NCBI GenBank assembly: GCA_937944885.1
Contig: CALFBB010000016.1
Coordinates: 124,001 to 188,000, forward strand
Length of the DNA: 64,000 bases
Source: an uncultured cyanobacterium
Lineage (GTDB): Bacteria; Cyanobacteriota; Cyanobacteriia; Thermostichales; Thermostichaceae
Direction of reading: 5' to 3'
Shown here: positions 36,618 to 46,520 of the stretch, piece after piece
How the letters are laid out: every line of letters starts with the position of its first letter
Position numbering within the stretch: position 1 is the stretch's first letter
Position numbers and translations under genes: made by a program
Notes under the pieces: generated by a model
The model's database searches: none
Seen by the model: only the letters and a program-made list of their open reading frames with translations
Told to the model about the DNA's origin: nothing

Positions 36618-38794
36618 TTGAAGATCTCAATGTTGGGGTTCTCTTACAAGGCCGCCAAGGGGAAATACTTTTGGGCAACCCCAAAGCGCTGGAACTTTTG
36701 GATCTCAGGAAAGAAGAATTGTTGGGGCGCTCATCTTTTTTTGATTTTGATCCAGCTTGGGATCTCATCCGTGAGGATGGATCCCCTTTTCCGGAATCAG
36801 AGGATCCCATGCTGCAGGCAATTGCAACCGGTAAGCCGGTGCGGGATGTGGTGATAGGGGTTTACCGACCCCGCCTGCAGGATCGGGTTTGGTTGTTGGT
36901 GAATGCCAAGCCGCGCTTAGATGCACAGGGGCAAGTTTGGCAAGTGATCTGCACCTTTACCGACATCACCCCGCGTATCCAGGCCGAACGCACTCTGCGT
37001 CTGCAGGCGGCGCGAGATCATATGCTTGGGCAAATGACCGATCGGATTCGCCACTCCCTAGATTGGATGGAGATCTTGCAAACGACAGTTACTGAGGTTC
37101 GACAACTGTTACAAGCTGACCGGGTGGTGATCTACCGACTGCAACCGAATGGGAGAAGCTTTATCCAAGTGGAATCCGTCAGTCAGGCGGAGTTTTCCCT
37201 CTTGGGCCAAGGAATTGGGGAGCTCCAGTTTGAGGACTTTGTCAAGAACTTTTCTAGTCGGGAGCAAGTATACTCCATTGCTGATGTTGAGGAGGAGCTC
37301 CTTCCATCCTCTTATCTGGATTTCTTGAGAAGTTTACAGGTGCGCGCCAGCTTGGTGGTGCCCCTTTGGCAAGATCGCCACCCCGAATTGGAAGAGGGAG
37401 AGTATTTGTGGGGTCTGTTGGCTGTTGATCAGTGCCGAGGGCTGCGCCAGTGGCAAGATTGGGAAAGATCCACCTTGATGCAATTATCCCCCCAGCTCTC
37501 CATTGTCCTACAGCAAGCTCGCCTTTATCAGCGGCTACGAAACCTAAACAATGACTTAGAAAAGCAGGTGGAGCTGCGCACAGCTGAGTTACAACAGTCT
37601 CTCCATTTTGAAAGGGTTTTGCGCTCCATTAGCAACCGAGTGGTAGCCAGTTTAGATGAAGCTGAGATTCTCTACACCATTACCCAAGAAATGGTTACAG
37701 CTCTGGATGTGGTGAGCTGTGATATTAGCTTTTTCTCAGAGGATCAATCTCAGCTCATCCCCCACTATGAGTGTCGTCCCCATTTAGCCTCAATTTTGGG
37801 CAAAGCTTATCAGTTGCAGCTGGGCAGCGAGGCGATTTGGGGTAGCTTTAGCAACGGCGAAGGGATCCACTGCTGTTGCCATGACCTGGCCGGTGGAGAG
37901 TGGGTGACTCTGCTGAGCTGCCCGATTTTGGATGGGGAAGAGCTGCTAGGGGCACTGAATGTGGAGCGCCCCTGTGAGGCGTTTTTCCTGGAGTCAGAGA
38001 TTCGCTTGGTTAGGCAGGTGGCGAATTTGTCTGCTCTTGTCCTTCGCCAGGCCCGCTTGTACAAGGCTGCTCAAGCTCAAGTTACAGAATTGGAACGGCT
38101 TAATGTGCTCAAGGATGACTTTGTCAGCACGGTTTCCCATGAGCTGCGTACCCCCATAACCAATGTGCGTATGGCTCTACGCATGCTGGAAATTATTGCT
38201 ACCGATCCAGAAAAACAGCGGCGCTATTTGCAGATGGCTATTCAAGAATGTGAACGGCAGATTGCTCTGATCAATGATCTGCTGGATATGCAAAAGCTCG
38301 AGGCAGAAGGGTGCTCCCTGCACCTGGAGGAGCTCAACCTTAGTCAGTCTGTGCCGGAGCTGCTCAGCGGCATTCGACCGCTAGCCGAATCCAAGAATCA
38401 ACAGCTGCAACTGCATATTGAACCAGGGATCCCGATCCTTCGGTTTGACCCAACGGCTTTTAGCCGTGTTTTACGGGAGCTGCTCCACAATGCCATTAAA
38501 TACACTGCACCGGAAGCTACTATCTGTGTTCACCTCAGCCAGGAGGGGGAAGGGATTCTCTGTACCGTTAGCAACGAAGCTGAGATTCCCCAAGAGGAAT
38601 TGACACGGATTTTCGATAAGTTCTACCGCATTCCCCAATCGGATCGCTGGAAACACGGGGGAACGGGCTTGGGTCTGGCCCTGGTGAAGCGATTGGTGAT
38701 GTGTACGGGGGGCGATATCTCTGTCCAGAGCTCAGGCGGATGGACCCACTTCCGGGTTTGGTTGCCCCTGCACCTGAAGACAGATGGAGCTTAA
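36572..38794 (+). CDS. Sensor histidine kinase, C-terminal part (PAS-GAF-GAF-HisKA-HATPase)
   Basis: 740 codons encode the cytosolic signalling half of the same kinase. In order there is a PAS domain (EEQFRTLIEDLNVGVLLQG onward), a phytochrome-type GAF at about 150-320 (LLQADRVVIYRLQP; no obvious bilin Cys), a coiled linker, a second GAF at about 350-500, the dimerisation/phosphoacceptor domain with VSTVSHELRTPITNVRM, and an ATPase domain with N-box HNAIKYTAPE and G-box HGGTGLGLALVKRL. All catalytic motifs are intact, and no receiver domain is attached. The ATG at 36572 lies inside the reading REITEQRTMELAL, so it is probably an internal Met rather than a true start. Confidence 0.85.
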   Translation: MELALRESEEQFRTLIEDLNVGVLLQGRQGEILLGNPKALELLDLRKEELLGRSSFFDFDPAWDLIREDGSPFPESEDPMLQAIATGKPVRDVVIGVYRPRLQDRVWLLVNAKPRLDAQGQVWQVICTFTDITPRIQAERTLRLQAARDHMLGQMTDRIRHSLDWMEILQTTVTEVRQLLQADRVVIYRLQPNGRSFIQVESVSQAEFSLLGQGIGELQFEDFVKNFSSREQVYSIADVEEELLPSSYLDFLRSLQVRASLVVPLWQDRHPELEEGEYLWGLLAVDQCRGLRQWQDWERSTLMQLSPQLSIVLQQARLYQRLRNLNNDLEKQVELRTAELQQSLHFERVLRSISNRVVASLDEAEILYTITQEMVTALDVVSCDISFFSEDQSQLIPHYECRPHLASILGKAYQLQLGSEAIWGSFSNGEGIHCCCHDLAGGEWVTLLSCPILDGEELLGALNVERPCEAFFLESEIRLVRQVANLSALVLRQARLYKAAQAQVTELERLNVLKDDFVSTVSHELRTPITNVRMALRMLEIIATDPEKQRRYLQMAIQECERQIALINDLLDMQKLEAEGCSLHLEELNLSQSVPELLSGIRPLAESKNQQLQLHIEPGIPILRFDPTAFSRVLRELLHNAIKYTAPEATICVHLSQEGEGILCTVSNEAEIPQEELTRIFDKFYRIPQSDRWKHGGTGLGLALVKRLVMCTGGDISVQSSGGWTHFRVWLPLHLKTDGA

Positions 38795-38825
38795 GATGCC
38801 CCCTGATTATCGACCCCAATCTGGA

Positions 38826-40082
38826 CTAGGCGGGTAACACCTGCTGCTGCCAGAGGACTTCTAGCTGGACGGTATATTCGGCATTTACAATCGGTACAGC
38901 CCCGGCAATGGCCTCTTGGATGGGGATCCCGGCGGTGGCCTCCAACCGGGCAAAGCTTGCCTGTAACTCAGCCGGTAAGCGGCCAATATCAATCAAAGGT
39001 AAATCCCCCCACACCTCGGGTTTGAATTTTTCCAGCTGACCTTCTGGACCGGCCAGCACCTCCGCCAGGACCATGGCCCCAAAGGGGTTGTTGGCATTCA
39101 CCGGAATGGCGTTAAAGGAAGGATCAATCAGGCTGGTGCCCGGGATCCCATAGGGGATGGTAGCGGCGGGAAATTGTCCGTTGCTTTTGCGCAGGATTAC
39201 CTGGTCGATAAAAGTGGGGATGAGCCAAACTTCGCCATTGGCAAACAACTCCGCTAGCCGGGTAAAGGTGGGAGGATAGGTTTGTCCTTGTCGCCACAAA
39301 AAGGGATCCAGCTTTTTCAGGTAGTCCACCACCGCTGGGGATTGCTGGGCCCAGAGCTCGGCATCAAACTCCGGCCCGCTGTACTGGGCGTAGCCGCCGG
39401 TCACCCCGTAGAAGGTGCTCAACAAAAAGCGGCTGCCATGAAAATCAGGGGGAGCCACATAGGTAAAACGGCCCGGGTTGGCCTTGGCCCAGTCCAACAA
39501 TTCCGCATGGCTGCGGGGTGGCTCAGGAACCCGCTCGGCGTTGTAAGCCATTAGGAAATAGTTGCCGGTGTAGGGGGCGGAATAACCCTCAATGGGTAGG
39601 CCAAAATCGGTGGCAATATCGGCAGGGTCATAAAACGGAAGGCTGGGCAATTTCTCCGCAAAGGGGCCATAGAGGAGATTCCCTTGCTTGAGGGTGCGAA
39701 AGTTGTTGCCGTTAATCCAGATGAGATCAATGCTGCCGCCGCTGCGCAAGCCGGCTTGCACTTCCCCAATCACCTTGTTCACGGCTTCTACCGTGTCGGT
39801 GAGCGGGATCCGACGCAGGCGAATGTCGTAGCGCTCCCGAAGTTGGGTTGTGACCCAGCCATCCACAAAGGCGTTAATGGCCTCGCTGCCGCTCCACATG
39901 GCCCAGTTCACCCGGCTGCCCCGCGCCTGTGCCAGAATATCCGCCCAAGTTAAGGAGGCAAGTTGTTCCTGTGCAGAGGCTGGGCCAGCTAAAAACTGCC
40001 GCCCCAAAGCCCAAGCAGCCAGGGATCCCAGCCCCCCTACCACCTGCCGCCTTGTCCAAGGTTTGCTCAGCCAGTGCCCCAT
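38826..40082 (-). CDS. ABC transporter solute-binding protein, YnjB-like
   Basis: A 418-residue exported solute-binding protein. The N-terminus has a twin-arginine signal (WTRRQVVGGLGSLAAWAL, cleavage near GPASA), so it may leave the cell folded. The mature protein resembles the YnjB family: MWSGSEAINAFVDGWVTTQL, IDLIWINGNNFRTLKQGNLLYGPF and GYSAPYTGNYFLMAYN. E. coli YnjBCD is an uncharacterised system thought to carry an organic or metal-linked solute. It follows its ATPase gene after 21 bp on the same strand. The permease that should complete the system is not present here. Confidence 0.87.
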   Translation of the reverse strand: MGHWLSKPWTRRQVVGGLGSLAAWALGRQFLAGPASAQEQLASLTWADILAQARGSRVNWAMWSGSEAINAFVDGWVTTQLRERYDIRLRRIPLTDTVEAVNKVIGEVQAGLRSGGSIDLIWINGNNFRTLKQGNLLYGPFAEKLPSLPFYDPADIATDFGLPIEGYSAPYTGNYFLMAYNAERVPEPPRSHAELLDWAKANPGRFTYVAPPDFHGSRFLLSTFYGVTGGYAQYSGPEFDAELWAQQSPAVVDYLKKLDPFLWRQGQTYPPTFTRLAELFANGEVWLIPTFIDQVILRKSNGQFPAATIPYGIPGTSLIDPSFNAIPVNANNPFGAMVLAEVLAGPEGQLEKFKPEVWGDLPLIDIGRLPAELQASFARLEATAGIPIQEAIAGAVPIVNAEYTVQLEVLWQQQVLPA

Positions 40083-40103
40083 CGGAATCTTTCTCCTCTT
40101 TGT

Positions 40104-41180
40104 TTACACCACCATAGCCGCTGCCGACCGGGATCCCTCTACCCCCCACAGAGCCTCAGGAGGCAGATAAACCCACACCTCCTGCCCCAGCTGAAACTGT
40201 TGATGGGGGGGCACCCAGGCCTGCAACTGGACCCAAGCGGTATTTACCCTCAGTTGCCGCTGGGAGCCTGTAAAGCGTTCTGAGATGACTTTCCCTCTAT
40301 AGACATTGTTGGCAAAAGGGGGAGGAGCGGCAAACACCTGAATTTGCTCCGGTCGGATCGTCAACCGCACCTTACCCTGGTAAGGCACAGCGCTGTAGAG
40401 CCGGATCCCCTCTCCCAACTGTAGCTGATGTTGATCCGCTTGGGCAGCGAAGAAATTCACCCCACCCAAGAAACGGGCAACGGCCTCTGAGGCCGGCCGC
40501 TGATAAAGCTCGGTAGGGGATCCCACCTGCTGCAGCTGCCCGGCAAACATTACCCCCATGCGGTGGGCCATCACGGTTGCTTCCATTTGATCGTGGGTAA
40601 CCCAGAGGGTGGTCACACCCGTTTCCGCTTGCAACTGCACAATCAGCTCCTGCATCTCCTGGCGCAAGTTGGCATCCAAAGCCGAGAGCGGCTCATCCAA
40701 AAGCAGCACCTTAGGCCGGATTACCAAAGCCCGGGCCAAGGCCACCCGCTGCGCTTGCCCGCCGGAGAGCTGGGCCGGACGACGCTGGGCAAATCCTGCC
40801 AGTTGCACCCGCTCCAGCATGCGCAAGGCCTGGGCTTCCCGTTCCGCCCGGGGCACATGGCGCATCTTCAGGCCAAAGGCAACATTTTCTCCCACACTCA
40901 GGTGAGGAAACAGACGGCTGTGCTGAGAAAGGAGAGTCACCCCGCGCCGCTCAGGTGGCCAGGGGTTGAGGAGGATCCCGTCCAACCAAATCTCACCTGG
41001 ATAGGGCAGCGGATCCGGCTGCAGCAGCCCGGCAATCAGGTTCAAGGTTGTGGATTTGCCACAGCCGGAGGGCCCCAGCAGGGCAAAGATCTCCCCTGTG
41101 GTTACCGTTAGAGACAAATCTTGCAGCGCCGGGATCCCCTGTTTGCCGAAGCGTTTGCTCAGGTGCTGCAGAACCATCAT
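40104..41180 (-). CDS. ABC transporter ATPase, YnjD/PotA type
   Basis: A 358-residue nucleotide-binding subunit. It has Walker A GPSGCGKSTTLN, Q-loop TLLSQHSRLFPHLSV, signature LSGGQAQRVALARAL, Walker B LLLDEPLSALD and switch His in VTHDQ, followed from about residue 240 by a TOBE-like domain (VRLTIRPEQIQVF) found in importers for molybdate, polyamines, iron or sugars. The solute-binding gene lies 21 bp downstream, so both are likely on one transcript. The missing partner is the membrane permease. The start codons at 41180 and 41177 are both ATG. Confidence 0.9.
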   Translation of the reverse strand: MMVLQHLSKRFGKQGIPALQDLSLTVTTGEIFALLGPSGCGKSTTLNLIAGLLQPDPLPYPGEIWLDGILLNPWPPERRGVTLLSQHSRLFPHLSVGENVAFGLKMRHVPRAEREAQALRMLERVQLAGFAQRRPAQLSGGQAQRVALARALVIRPKVLLLDEPLSALDANLRQEMQELIVQLQAETGVTTLWVTHDQMEATVMAHRMGVMFAGQLQQVGSPTELYQRPASEAVARFLGGVNFFAAQADQHQLQLGEGIRLYSAVPYQGKVRLTIRPEQIQVFAAPPPFANNVYRGKVISERFTGSQRQLRVNTAWVQLQAWVPPHQQFQLGQEVWVYLPPEALWGVEGSRSAAAMVV

Positions 41181-41281
41181 GTCCAGACTTAACTCCAGAA
41201 CACCGCGGGATGGATACCCAGGCTAGCAGGAGAAAGGGATCCCTGACTAAGGCAGGAAATGACCGTAGCAAAAACAGTCGA

Positions 41282-42430
41282 TTAAACGGTGCTCACTGTT
41301 TCTTTTTCTGCCTGTTCTTTTTCTACCTGAGCTTCTAGGTGAGCCTGCCGCAGCTGCTCCAGCAACTCCGCCCGTCGGTCGTACAGGCGCTTCAGGGGAC
41401 GGGGCTCCCGTTTGGAGAGGGCATAGGCAGTGAGCAAGGGCAAAGCAATGGTGGAATCACTGTAGACCACGATGGTATCCGGCAATTTATCGGGATCCAC
41501 CTTGCCCCAGGACACCGCCTCAGAAGGGGTGGCCCCTGAGAGGCCGCCTGTATCGGGTCGTGCATCGGTCACCTGCAAGAAAAAGTCGTGTCCCTTTTCT
41601 TCAATGCCGAGTACCTCTTGAATCTGCGGCTCCGTTTGCAACATAAAGTTCTTCGGGGATCCCCCCCCTAAGATCCAGACGGCACTGGCCCCACCGCTGC
41701 GCTTGGCCCCTAGCACAATTGCAGCCGTCTCATTCACATCCAACGACACATCGATCACCGGCCCCTGCCCCTGCAAGGCCAGAGCTGCCACATTCATGCC
41801 GATGGAGCTATCCCCCGGGCTAGAGGTGTAGACGGGTACCCCACAGCGGTAGGCAGCAGCCAAGAGGGAGCGATCCTGCAGCCCTAGCAGCTCTTCGCGG
41901 GCAGCGATGTACTTGCCGCAGAGATAATGAAATTCAGCGGATCCCATACGGCGGTTGAACTCGGGTGCTTGCATGATCTGGCGAAAGAAGGCATCCGTAG
42001 ACAGCAGCACCTCGTAGTCGAAGAAAATATCGTAGATGCGCACCACCCCTTCTTCTCGCAGCACCACATCACTGATATCGGGGCGGCCACGGTGCAACTC
42101 CAGGCCCAAGCCAAAGTGGGTATCGTGGTAAAGGTTGGCGCCGGTAGAAACAATCCAATCCACAAAGCCTGCCTGCAGCAAAGGGATCACCGCCGCAATC
42201 CCCAAGCCTGCCGGTGTTAGTGCCCCTGTCAAGCTCAGACCCACCGTAACCTGCGGCTGGAGCATGCGCTCCACCAAAAGTTGACAGGCCTCCCGTAGGC
42301 GCCCGCCGTTGTAGCAGAGAAAGGTGTGCTCGATTAACTCGGTGAGAGGGATCCCCGCTCGAATTGGCTGTGGATCGATTTTGCGCCCGCTTAAAAACCG
42401 CTTTTGGGAACCCTCACCCTGGCCAGACAT
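41282..42430 (-). CDS. Deoxyhypusine-synthase-like enzyme (probable homospermidine/polyamine aminobutyl transferase)
   Basis: A 382-residue enzyme of the deoxyhypusine synthase fold. The NAD-binding and spermidine-site segments are visible ([70 protein letters not shown]), and the catalytic Lys is kept in EAVSWGKVD at about residue 310. Bacteria have no eIF5A, and characterised bacterial relatives act on free polyamines, for example making homospermidine; that role is inferred here. The ATG at 42430 has AGGAG about nine bases upstream; the frame extends further only through a tandem repeat that is intergenic. Confidence 0.88.
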   Translation of the reverse strand: MSGQGEGSQKRFLSGRKIDPQPIRAGIPLTELIEHTFLCYNGGRLREACQLLVERMLQPQVTVGLSLTGALTPAGLGIAAVIPLLQAGFVDWIVSTGANLYHDTHFGLGLELHRGRPDISDVVLREEGVVRIYDIFFDYEVLLSTDAFFRQIMQAPEFNRRMGSAEFHYLCGKYIAAREELLGLQDRSLLAAAYRCGVPVYTSSPGDSSIGMNVAALALQGQGPVIDVSLDVNETAAIVLGAKRSGGASAVWILGGGSPKNFMLQTEPQIQEVLGIEEKGHDFFLQVTDARPDTGGLSGATPSEAVSWGKVDPDKLPDTIVVYSDSTIALPLLTAYALSKREPRPLKRLYDRRAELLEQLRQAHLEAQVEKEQAEKETVSTV

Positions 42431-42479
42431 TGTGATTTGCTCCTGACATTGATACGCTGTGCTGCTACCCCTGTACGTT

Positions 42480-42503
42480 GGTTGTAGAACTGGTTGTAGA
42501 ACT
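42480..42503. repeat. 12-bp perfect tandem duplication
   Basis: GGTTGTAGAACT occurs twice head to tail upstream of the deoxyhypusine-synthase-like gene. Confidence 0.92.
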
Positions 42504-42543
42504 GACAACAGCTCGCGGTTAATGAGCCGGGGCAGCCTTTCTA

Positions 42544-42561
42544 TATTGTCATTATTGTCAT
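42544..42561. repeat. 9-bp perfect tandem duplication
   Basis: TATTGTCAT occurs twice head to tail in the same intergenic stretch as the 12-bp duplication. Confidence 0.9.
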
Positions 42562-42601
42562 TGCTGCTGCCCTTCTCCTGTATCCTCTTCCCGACCAGGT
42601 G

Positions 42602-43813
42602 CTAGCGCAACCACAACCAGCTAAACGCCAGGGTCAGCACCGTCAGCGGTAAGCCAAAGCGCAGATGCTCGCCAAAGGTGAGGATATACCCTTTCTTGGC
42701 CGCTGCCTCAACCGTGATCAAGTTGGCCACCGCCCCGAACAGGGTGAGGTTGCCCGCCAAGGTAGAGCCGGCTGCCAACAGCAACCAAGCGGTGGTGTCC
42801 TGCTGCGGGATCAACGATTGCAACAGCAATACCGCCGGCACATTGGAGATGATATTGGACAAGAGGGCCACACCAGCCAGCAAGCTGGGCGGGGATCCCA
42901 CCAGCCCGGCCGCCAAAGGTGCCAAGCTCGTTCCCCATGGGCTAGCAGCCACCAATTCCCGCGTGGCCCGTGTTAGGATAAACAGCCCGGAAAACATCAC
43001 CAGCAAGCTCCAGTCCACCTGCCCCAGAAACCGTTCCGGCTTCAACCGGCGGGTGATCAACAACAGGGCTGCTGCCATGAGGGCTGATTCTGCCAAGGGC
43101 ATCCCGGTAATAAAGGCTACAAAGAGCCCCCCGGTAATCACCACACTCTTGCGCAAAAGAGGTGGATAAGGCCGTAACAGTATCTGAGGAACCTTCACAA
43201 AAGGTTGCAACGAGCGCACCTGGGGGTAATACAGCCACAGCAACCCCACCTCCAGCAGCAACCCCACCAGGGCAATCGGGGTCATCCTACCGGCAAACTC
43301 CAGGTAGCCAATCCCGGAAAAAGAACCAATCAAGATATTCTGGGGATTCCCACTCAAGGTAGCAACCGAGCCGAGGTTTGTGGCTGCTGCCAACCCCAAC
43401 AGGTAGGGGATTGGGTTTAACCCCAGCACCGTTGTGACTTGCAACGTCAGCGGCGTAAACACCAGCGCCAGCGTATCGTTGAGCAAAAAAGCTGAGAGCA
43501 ACCCGCTGCCTACCACCAGCATGAGCAACAGGCCAAAGGGGCTACGGCTAGCCCGAATCAACTGCACCAAGGCCACCTGAAACGCGCCCCCGTAGGACAG
43601 GCTGGCATTGACCACCATCATGCTCAGCAGAAACACAATCGTGGTCGGGTCAATGGCCTCCCAGGCCTGAGGCAAGGACAAAGCCCCCAAACCAATTAAC
43701 AAAGCGGATCCCACCAGGGCAATGGTGGCTCGGTTCATGCGCAACCGCGGTAGGGATCCCAGGCCCAACCCGACATAGCTCAAGCCCAGCACCAGCCAAG
43801 ACAACTCCTGCAC
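42602..43813 (-). CDS. SLC13/ArsB-NhaD superfamily anion transporter
   Basis: A polytopic inner-membrane transporter of about 403 residues with 10-12 hydrophobic segments. The family pattern shows in MNRATIALVGSALLIGLG near the start, LLNDTLALVFTPLTLQV, NLGSVATLSGNPQNILIG (the Asn-Pro re-entrant loop) and, in the second half, LLSNIISNVPAVLLLQSL, which repeats the motif with inverted topology. Relatives move dicarboxylates, sulfate, arsenite or Na+/H+, and the substrate is not evident. No ATG lies near the start: a GTG at 43813 gives a natural N-terminus (MQELSWLVLGLSYVGLGLG), while a TTG at 43855 would add 14 residues. Confidence 0.84.
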   Translation of the reverse strand: MQELSWLVLGLSYVGLGLGSLPRLRMNRATIALVGSALLIGLGALSLPQAWEAIDPTTIVFLLSMMVVNASLSYGGAFQVALVQLIRASRSPFGLLLMLVVGSGLLSAFLLNDTLALVFTPLTLQVTTVLGLNPIPYLLGLAAATNLGSVATLSGNPQNILIGSFSGIGYLEFAGRMTPIALVGLLLEVGLLWLYYPQVRSLQPFVKVPQILLRPYPPLLRKSVVITGGLFVAFITGMPLAESALMAAALLLITRRLKPERFLGQVDWSLLVMFSGLFILTRATRELVAASPWGTSLAPLAAGLVGSPPSLLAGVALLSNIISNVPAVLLLQSLIPQQDTTAWLLLAAGSTLAGNLTLFGAVANLITVEAAAKKGYILTFGEHLRFGLPLTVLTLAFSWLWLR

Positions 43814-44091
43814 CCCCAGCCCCCTATGCACCGACTGCAGCTTCAGGATCCCCAATCCAGGAGACCACCCCCACGACCAAGGTCACCGGTCGGGCAGCCC
43901 GACCCTTACCCCATAAGACTGAACCCAAAACAAAACTTGCCGATCAGGGTCTCCCCCACAGAGGAGGGAGGCATTTGGCCGGGGATCCCAGCAGCTCACT
44001 TGCATCATCATGGCCCATCCAGCCCCACGAGAAGCTCTCTGGCTATTGGATAAGAGAGCCTTTCACCTCGACCCTCCGGTGGGGAGGAGAT

Positions 44092-45888
44092 CTACATCGA
44101 CTCGGGGGCGCTCAATCTGAGGATCCCTGTTAACAAATTAAACAACACCTGGCGGGTGGCCTGCACCAATTGAATGCGGGCTCGGGCCAAAGCCGGATCC
44201 TCCTGCAGCAGCGGCAAAATACGGCAGTTGTCGTAGAACTTGTTGAAATCGGCAGCAATTGCTTCTGTGTAACGAATAATTTTCTGAGGAGCACGTTCCT
44301 CGGCAGCAGCAATTAACTCATCCGGCAGAGCCAGCAGCCGCAGCAACAGGGTACGCTCCTCCGGTTCTGTGTAGGGCAGTTTGGCCGTCTCATCAAGAGA
44401 AACTTTCTCGGTCAGCTCTACTTTTTCTTCCTCCTGTAATCGCCGCAGCAGAGTGCAGCAACGGGCATGACTGTAGTGGACATACACCACCGGGTTATCA
44501 AAAGTTTGTTTGACGGCCAAATCCAAGTCAAAGTTTATCGGGCTGTCCATACTGGTGCTGAGTAGAAACCAACGGGCAGCATCTACCCCAACCCCAATTT
44601 CGGGATCCTCAATCAGATCATTCAAGGAGACAAAATTGCCGCTGCGCTTGGACATGCGCACTTCAACTTTCTCACCGGTTTCCGGATCGGTCTTAAATAA
44701 CTTGACAAATTGACCAATCAAAATCTCCAGCTTGACATCTAAGCTAAAAGCTCCCACTGCTGCCTGCAACCGACCGATGTAACCGTGGTGATCCGAGCCA
44801 AGGATATTGATCAACCGCTGATAGCCGCGCCGGACTTTGTCTCGGTGATAGGCAATATCAGCAGCCAGGTAGGTTACAGATCCATCCGCTTTCTGTACCA
44901 CCCGATCCTTGTCATCACCAAATTCTTGGGTTTTGAAATAAAGGGCTTCTTCGGCATCGGGTTTGGGCTCCTCCCCGCGGGGAGCCTTAGCCCTGTAGAG
45001 AAAGCCGCGCTCTTGCAGTTCTTGCAAAGAGTGTTGAATGGCACTCAGGCCTGTCTCCGGGTCAGGAGTGTGCAGGCGGCGCTCACTAAACCAGTGATCA
45101 AATGCTGTGCGCAGTTGCTGCAGGGTCCTTTTTTGCCCAGCAAGCATTTCTGCATAGGCAAAATCCGTGTATTCCTCCAGGGTCGTAGGCAGGGGACGGA
45201 TCCCAGCCTTAACCTGGTCTAGCAGTCGTTGGGCTACATCAATCAAGTAGGTGCCGTGATAGGCCTCCTCCGGTAAGGGGATGTCCTCTCCCTGCAATTG
45301 CTTTACCCGCACCGCCAGGGACCGACCCAAAATCTGCATTTGGTTACCGGCGTCGTTAATGTAAAACTCACAATCCACCTGATGCCCTGTCCAGCGCAGC
45401 AGATCGGCCACGGTGGAGCCAACAGCAGCCCAGCGTCCATGTCCCACATGCAGGGGTCCGGTGGGATTGGCGGAAACAAACTCCAGGAGAATCCGTTCCG
45501 GTTGGGGTGCGCTGGTTTTGCCAAACTGTGGCCCCAGGCTAAGCAATTCCTGCAGGCGCTCGGCCAAAAAGGGATCCCTAAGTCGGAAATTGATAAACCC
45601 CGCTCCTGCCACACTGGTTTCGATGTTGGGCAAATGGAGATGCCGGCAAAGGGTTTGAGCAATTTGAGCTGGAGCCATGCCAGAGAGCTTCTTCAGGCTC
45701 AGGGCCGTGGGGCAAGCATAGTCCCCGTAGCGGGTATCGTTGGGGATTTGAATGACAGGTGTGATTTGGACACTTTGGTCGGGGGTCAGGGATCCCAGTT
45801 GGCCTGCTTCTGCTGCCCGTTGAATCGCCTTGGAAACGGCAGTAGCAAGAAACCGAATCAAAGAGGTGGACTGGGTTGGGGTTGTCAT
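44092..45888 (-). CDS. argS: Arginyl-tRNA synthetase
   Basis: A class I aminoacyl-tRNA synthetase of 598 residues from the ATG at 45888 ([14 protein letters not shown]); the longer open frame adds 18 residues without family support. After the Add-1 domain the HIGH motif reads [16 protein letters not shown], and the KMSKS equivalent is [14 protein letters not shown]. The C-terminal DALR anticodon-binding domain ends the protein. It is charged with making Arg-tRNA and is not part of an obvious operon. The upstream gene-free stretch carries two tandem duplications. Confidence 0.97.
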   Translation of the reverse strand: MTTPTQSTSLIRFLATAVSKAIQRAAEAGQLGSLTPDQSVQITPVIQIPNDTRYGDYACPTALSLKKLSGMAPAQIAQTLCRHLHLPNIETSVAGAGFINFRLRDPFLAERLQELLSLGPQFGKTSAPQPERILLEFVSANPTGPLHVGHGRWAAVGSTVADLLRWTGHQVDCEFYINDAGNQMQILGRSLAVRVKQLQGEDIPLPEEAYHGTYLIDVAQRLLDQVKAGIRPLPTTLEEYTDFAYAEMLAGQKRTLQQLRTAFDHWFSERRLHTPDPETGLSAIQHSLQELQERGFLYRAKAPRGEEPKPDAEEALYFKTQEFGDDKDRVVQKADGSVTYLAADIAYHRDKVRRGYQRLINILGSDHHGYIGRLQAAVGAFSLDVKLEILIGQFVKLFKTDPETGEKVEVRMSKRSGNFVSLNDLIEDPEIGVGVDAARWFLLSTSMDSPINFDLDLAVKQTFDNPVVYVHYSHARCCTLLRRLQEEEKVELTEKVSLDETAKLPYTEPEERTLLLRLLALPDELIAAAEERAPQKIIRYTEAIAADFNKFYDNCRILPLLQEDPALARARIQLVQATRQVLFNLLTGILRLSAPESM

Positions 45889-46005
45889 GGGAAGGCAGGG
45901 GGCACACGCAACAAAACTCAAGTATGACAAAAGACATCCCATACCAGGGAATTCCGGCTAGAACAGGTAGCAGCTAGCTGGGCATCCTTTGCCCTCCATG
46001 CATAA

Positions 46006-46031
46006 ACCTCCCTCCACAACCTCCCTCCACA
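46006..46031. repeat. 13-bp perfect tandem duplication
   Basis: ACCTCCCTCCACA occurs twice head to tail, followed by a partial third copy, upstream of argS. Confidence 0.92.
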
Positions 46032-46180
46032 ACCTCCCCTTTTCTCTACCTAAGATCAGGGATCCTATCCTAGCCGTTGTGTTTGATGATTGGGCTGAGG
46101 GTTGGGTATTCTTGAGTACTTCGGTGGGAGCCCCCTTGCCCCTCCGGTGCAGAACTTTCTACCGGCAGAGCAAAGATATC

Positions 46181-46202
46181 TTCCAATACAATTCCAATAC
46201 AA
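46181..46202. repeat. 11-bp perfect tandem duplication
   Basis: TTCCAATACAA occurs twice head to tail in the argS-aroA gap. Confidence 0.92.
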
Positions 46203-46520
46203 AAGTTTGGCCTCACCCTGCTAAGTCTGCTGCTTGTCATCACCGACTCATTTTTGTCGCATTCCTGCTGTGAATCCCTTCGAAGCTAAGTGAGGCTACA
46301 GCATTCAGCAAAAAATGGTTAAAGTGAACTTCAGGAACTGTTACGCCTGGCTGTTCTTTTGGTTAGATAGCGAAGCAAACCAAAAGGATCAGGCAATGGC
46401 CATCAATGTCTTGTGGACTCAGCCTCACCTGCTAACTGCTCTAGGCTGGAATAGGTCCTCATGCTGTTTGTGGATTCATCCCTAGCGTCAGCTTCGTAAA
46501 GCTCTGTAAGCCGGTTATAC

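Larger units (their letters stand above)
45889..46520. other. Gene-poor region, about 630 bp
   Basis: This stretch lies between argS and aroA, both on the minus strand. It contains a 13-bp and an 11-bp tandem duplication. The only frame of note on the plus strand is a 56-codon ATG frame (46315-46485, beginning MVKVNFRNCYAWLFFWLD), with no recognisable relatives and no ribosome-binding site. Nothing else is supported. Confidence 0.5.

Noticed and set aside
43888-43904. Hairpin GGTCGGG-CAG-CCCGACC upstream of the anion transporter.
   Set aside because: No T-tract follows on either strand, so it is not an intrinsic terminator, and nothing suggests a regulator site.
46315-46485. A 56-codon plus-strand frame between argS and aroA (MVKVNFRNCYAWLFFWLD...).
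   Set aside because: Although it has an ATG and a plausible length for a small protein, no ribosome-binding site or relatives are recognised; it is mentioned only in the intergenic entry.
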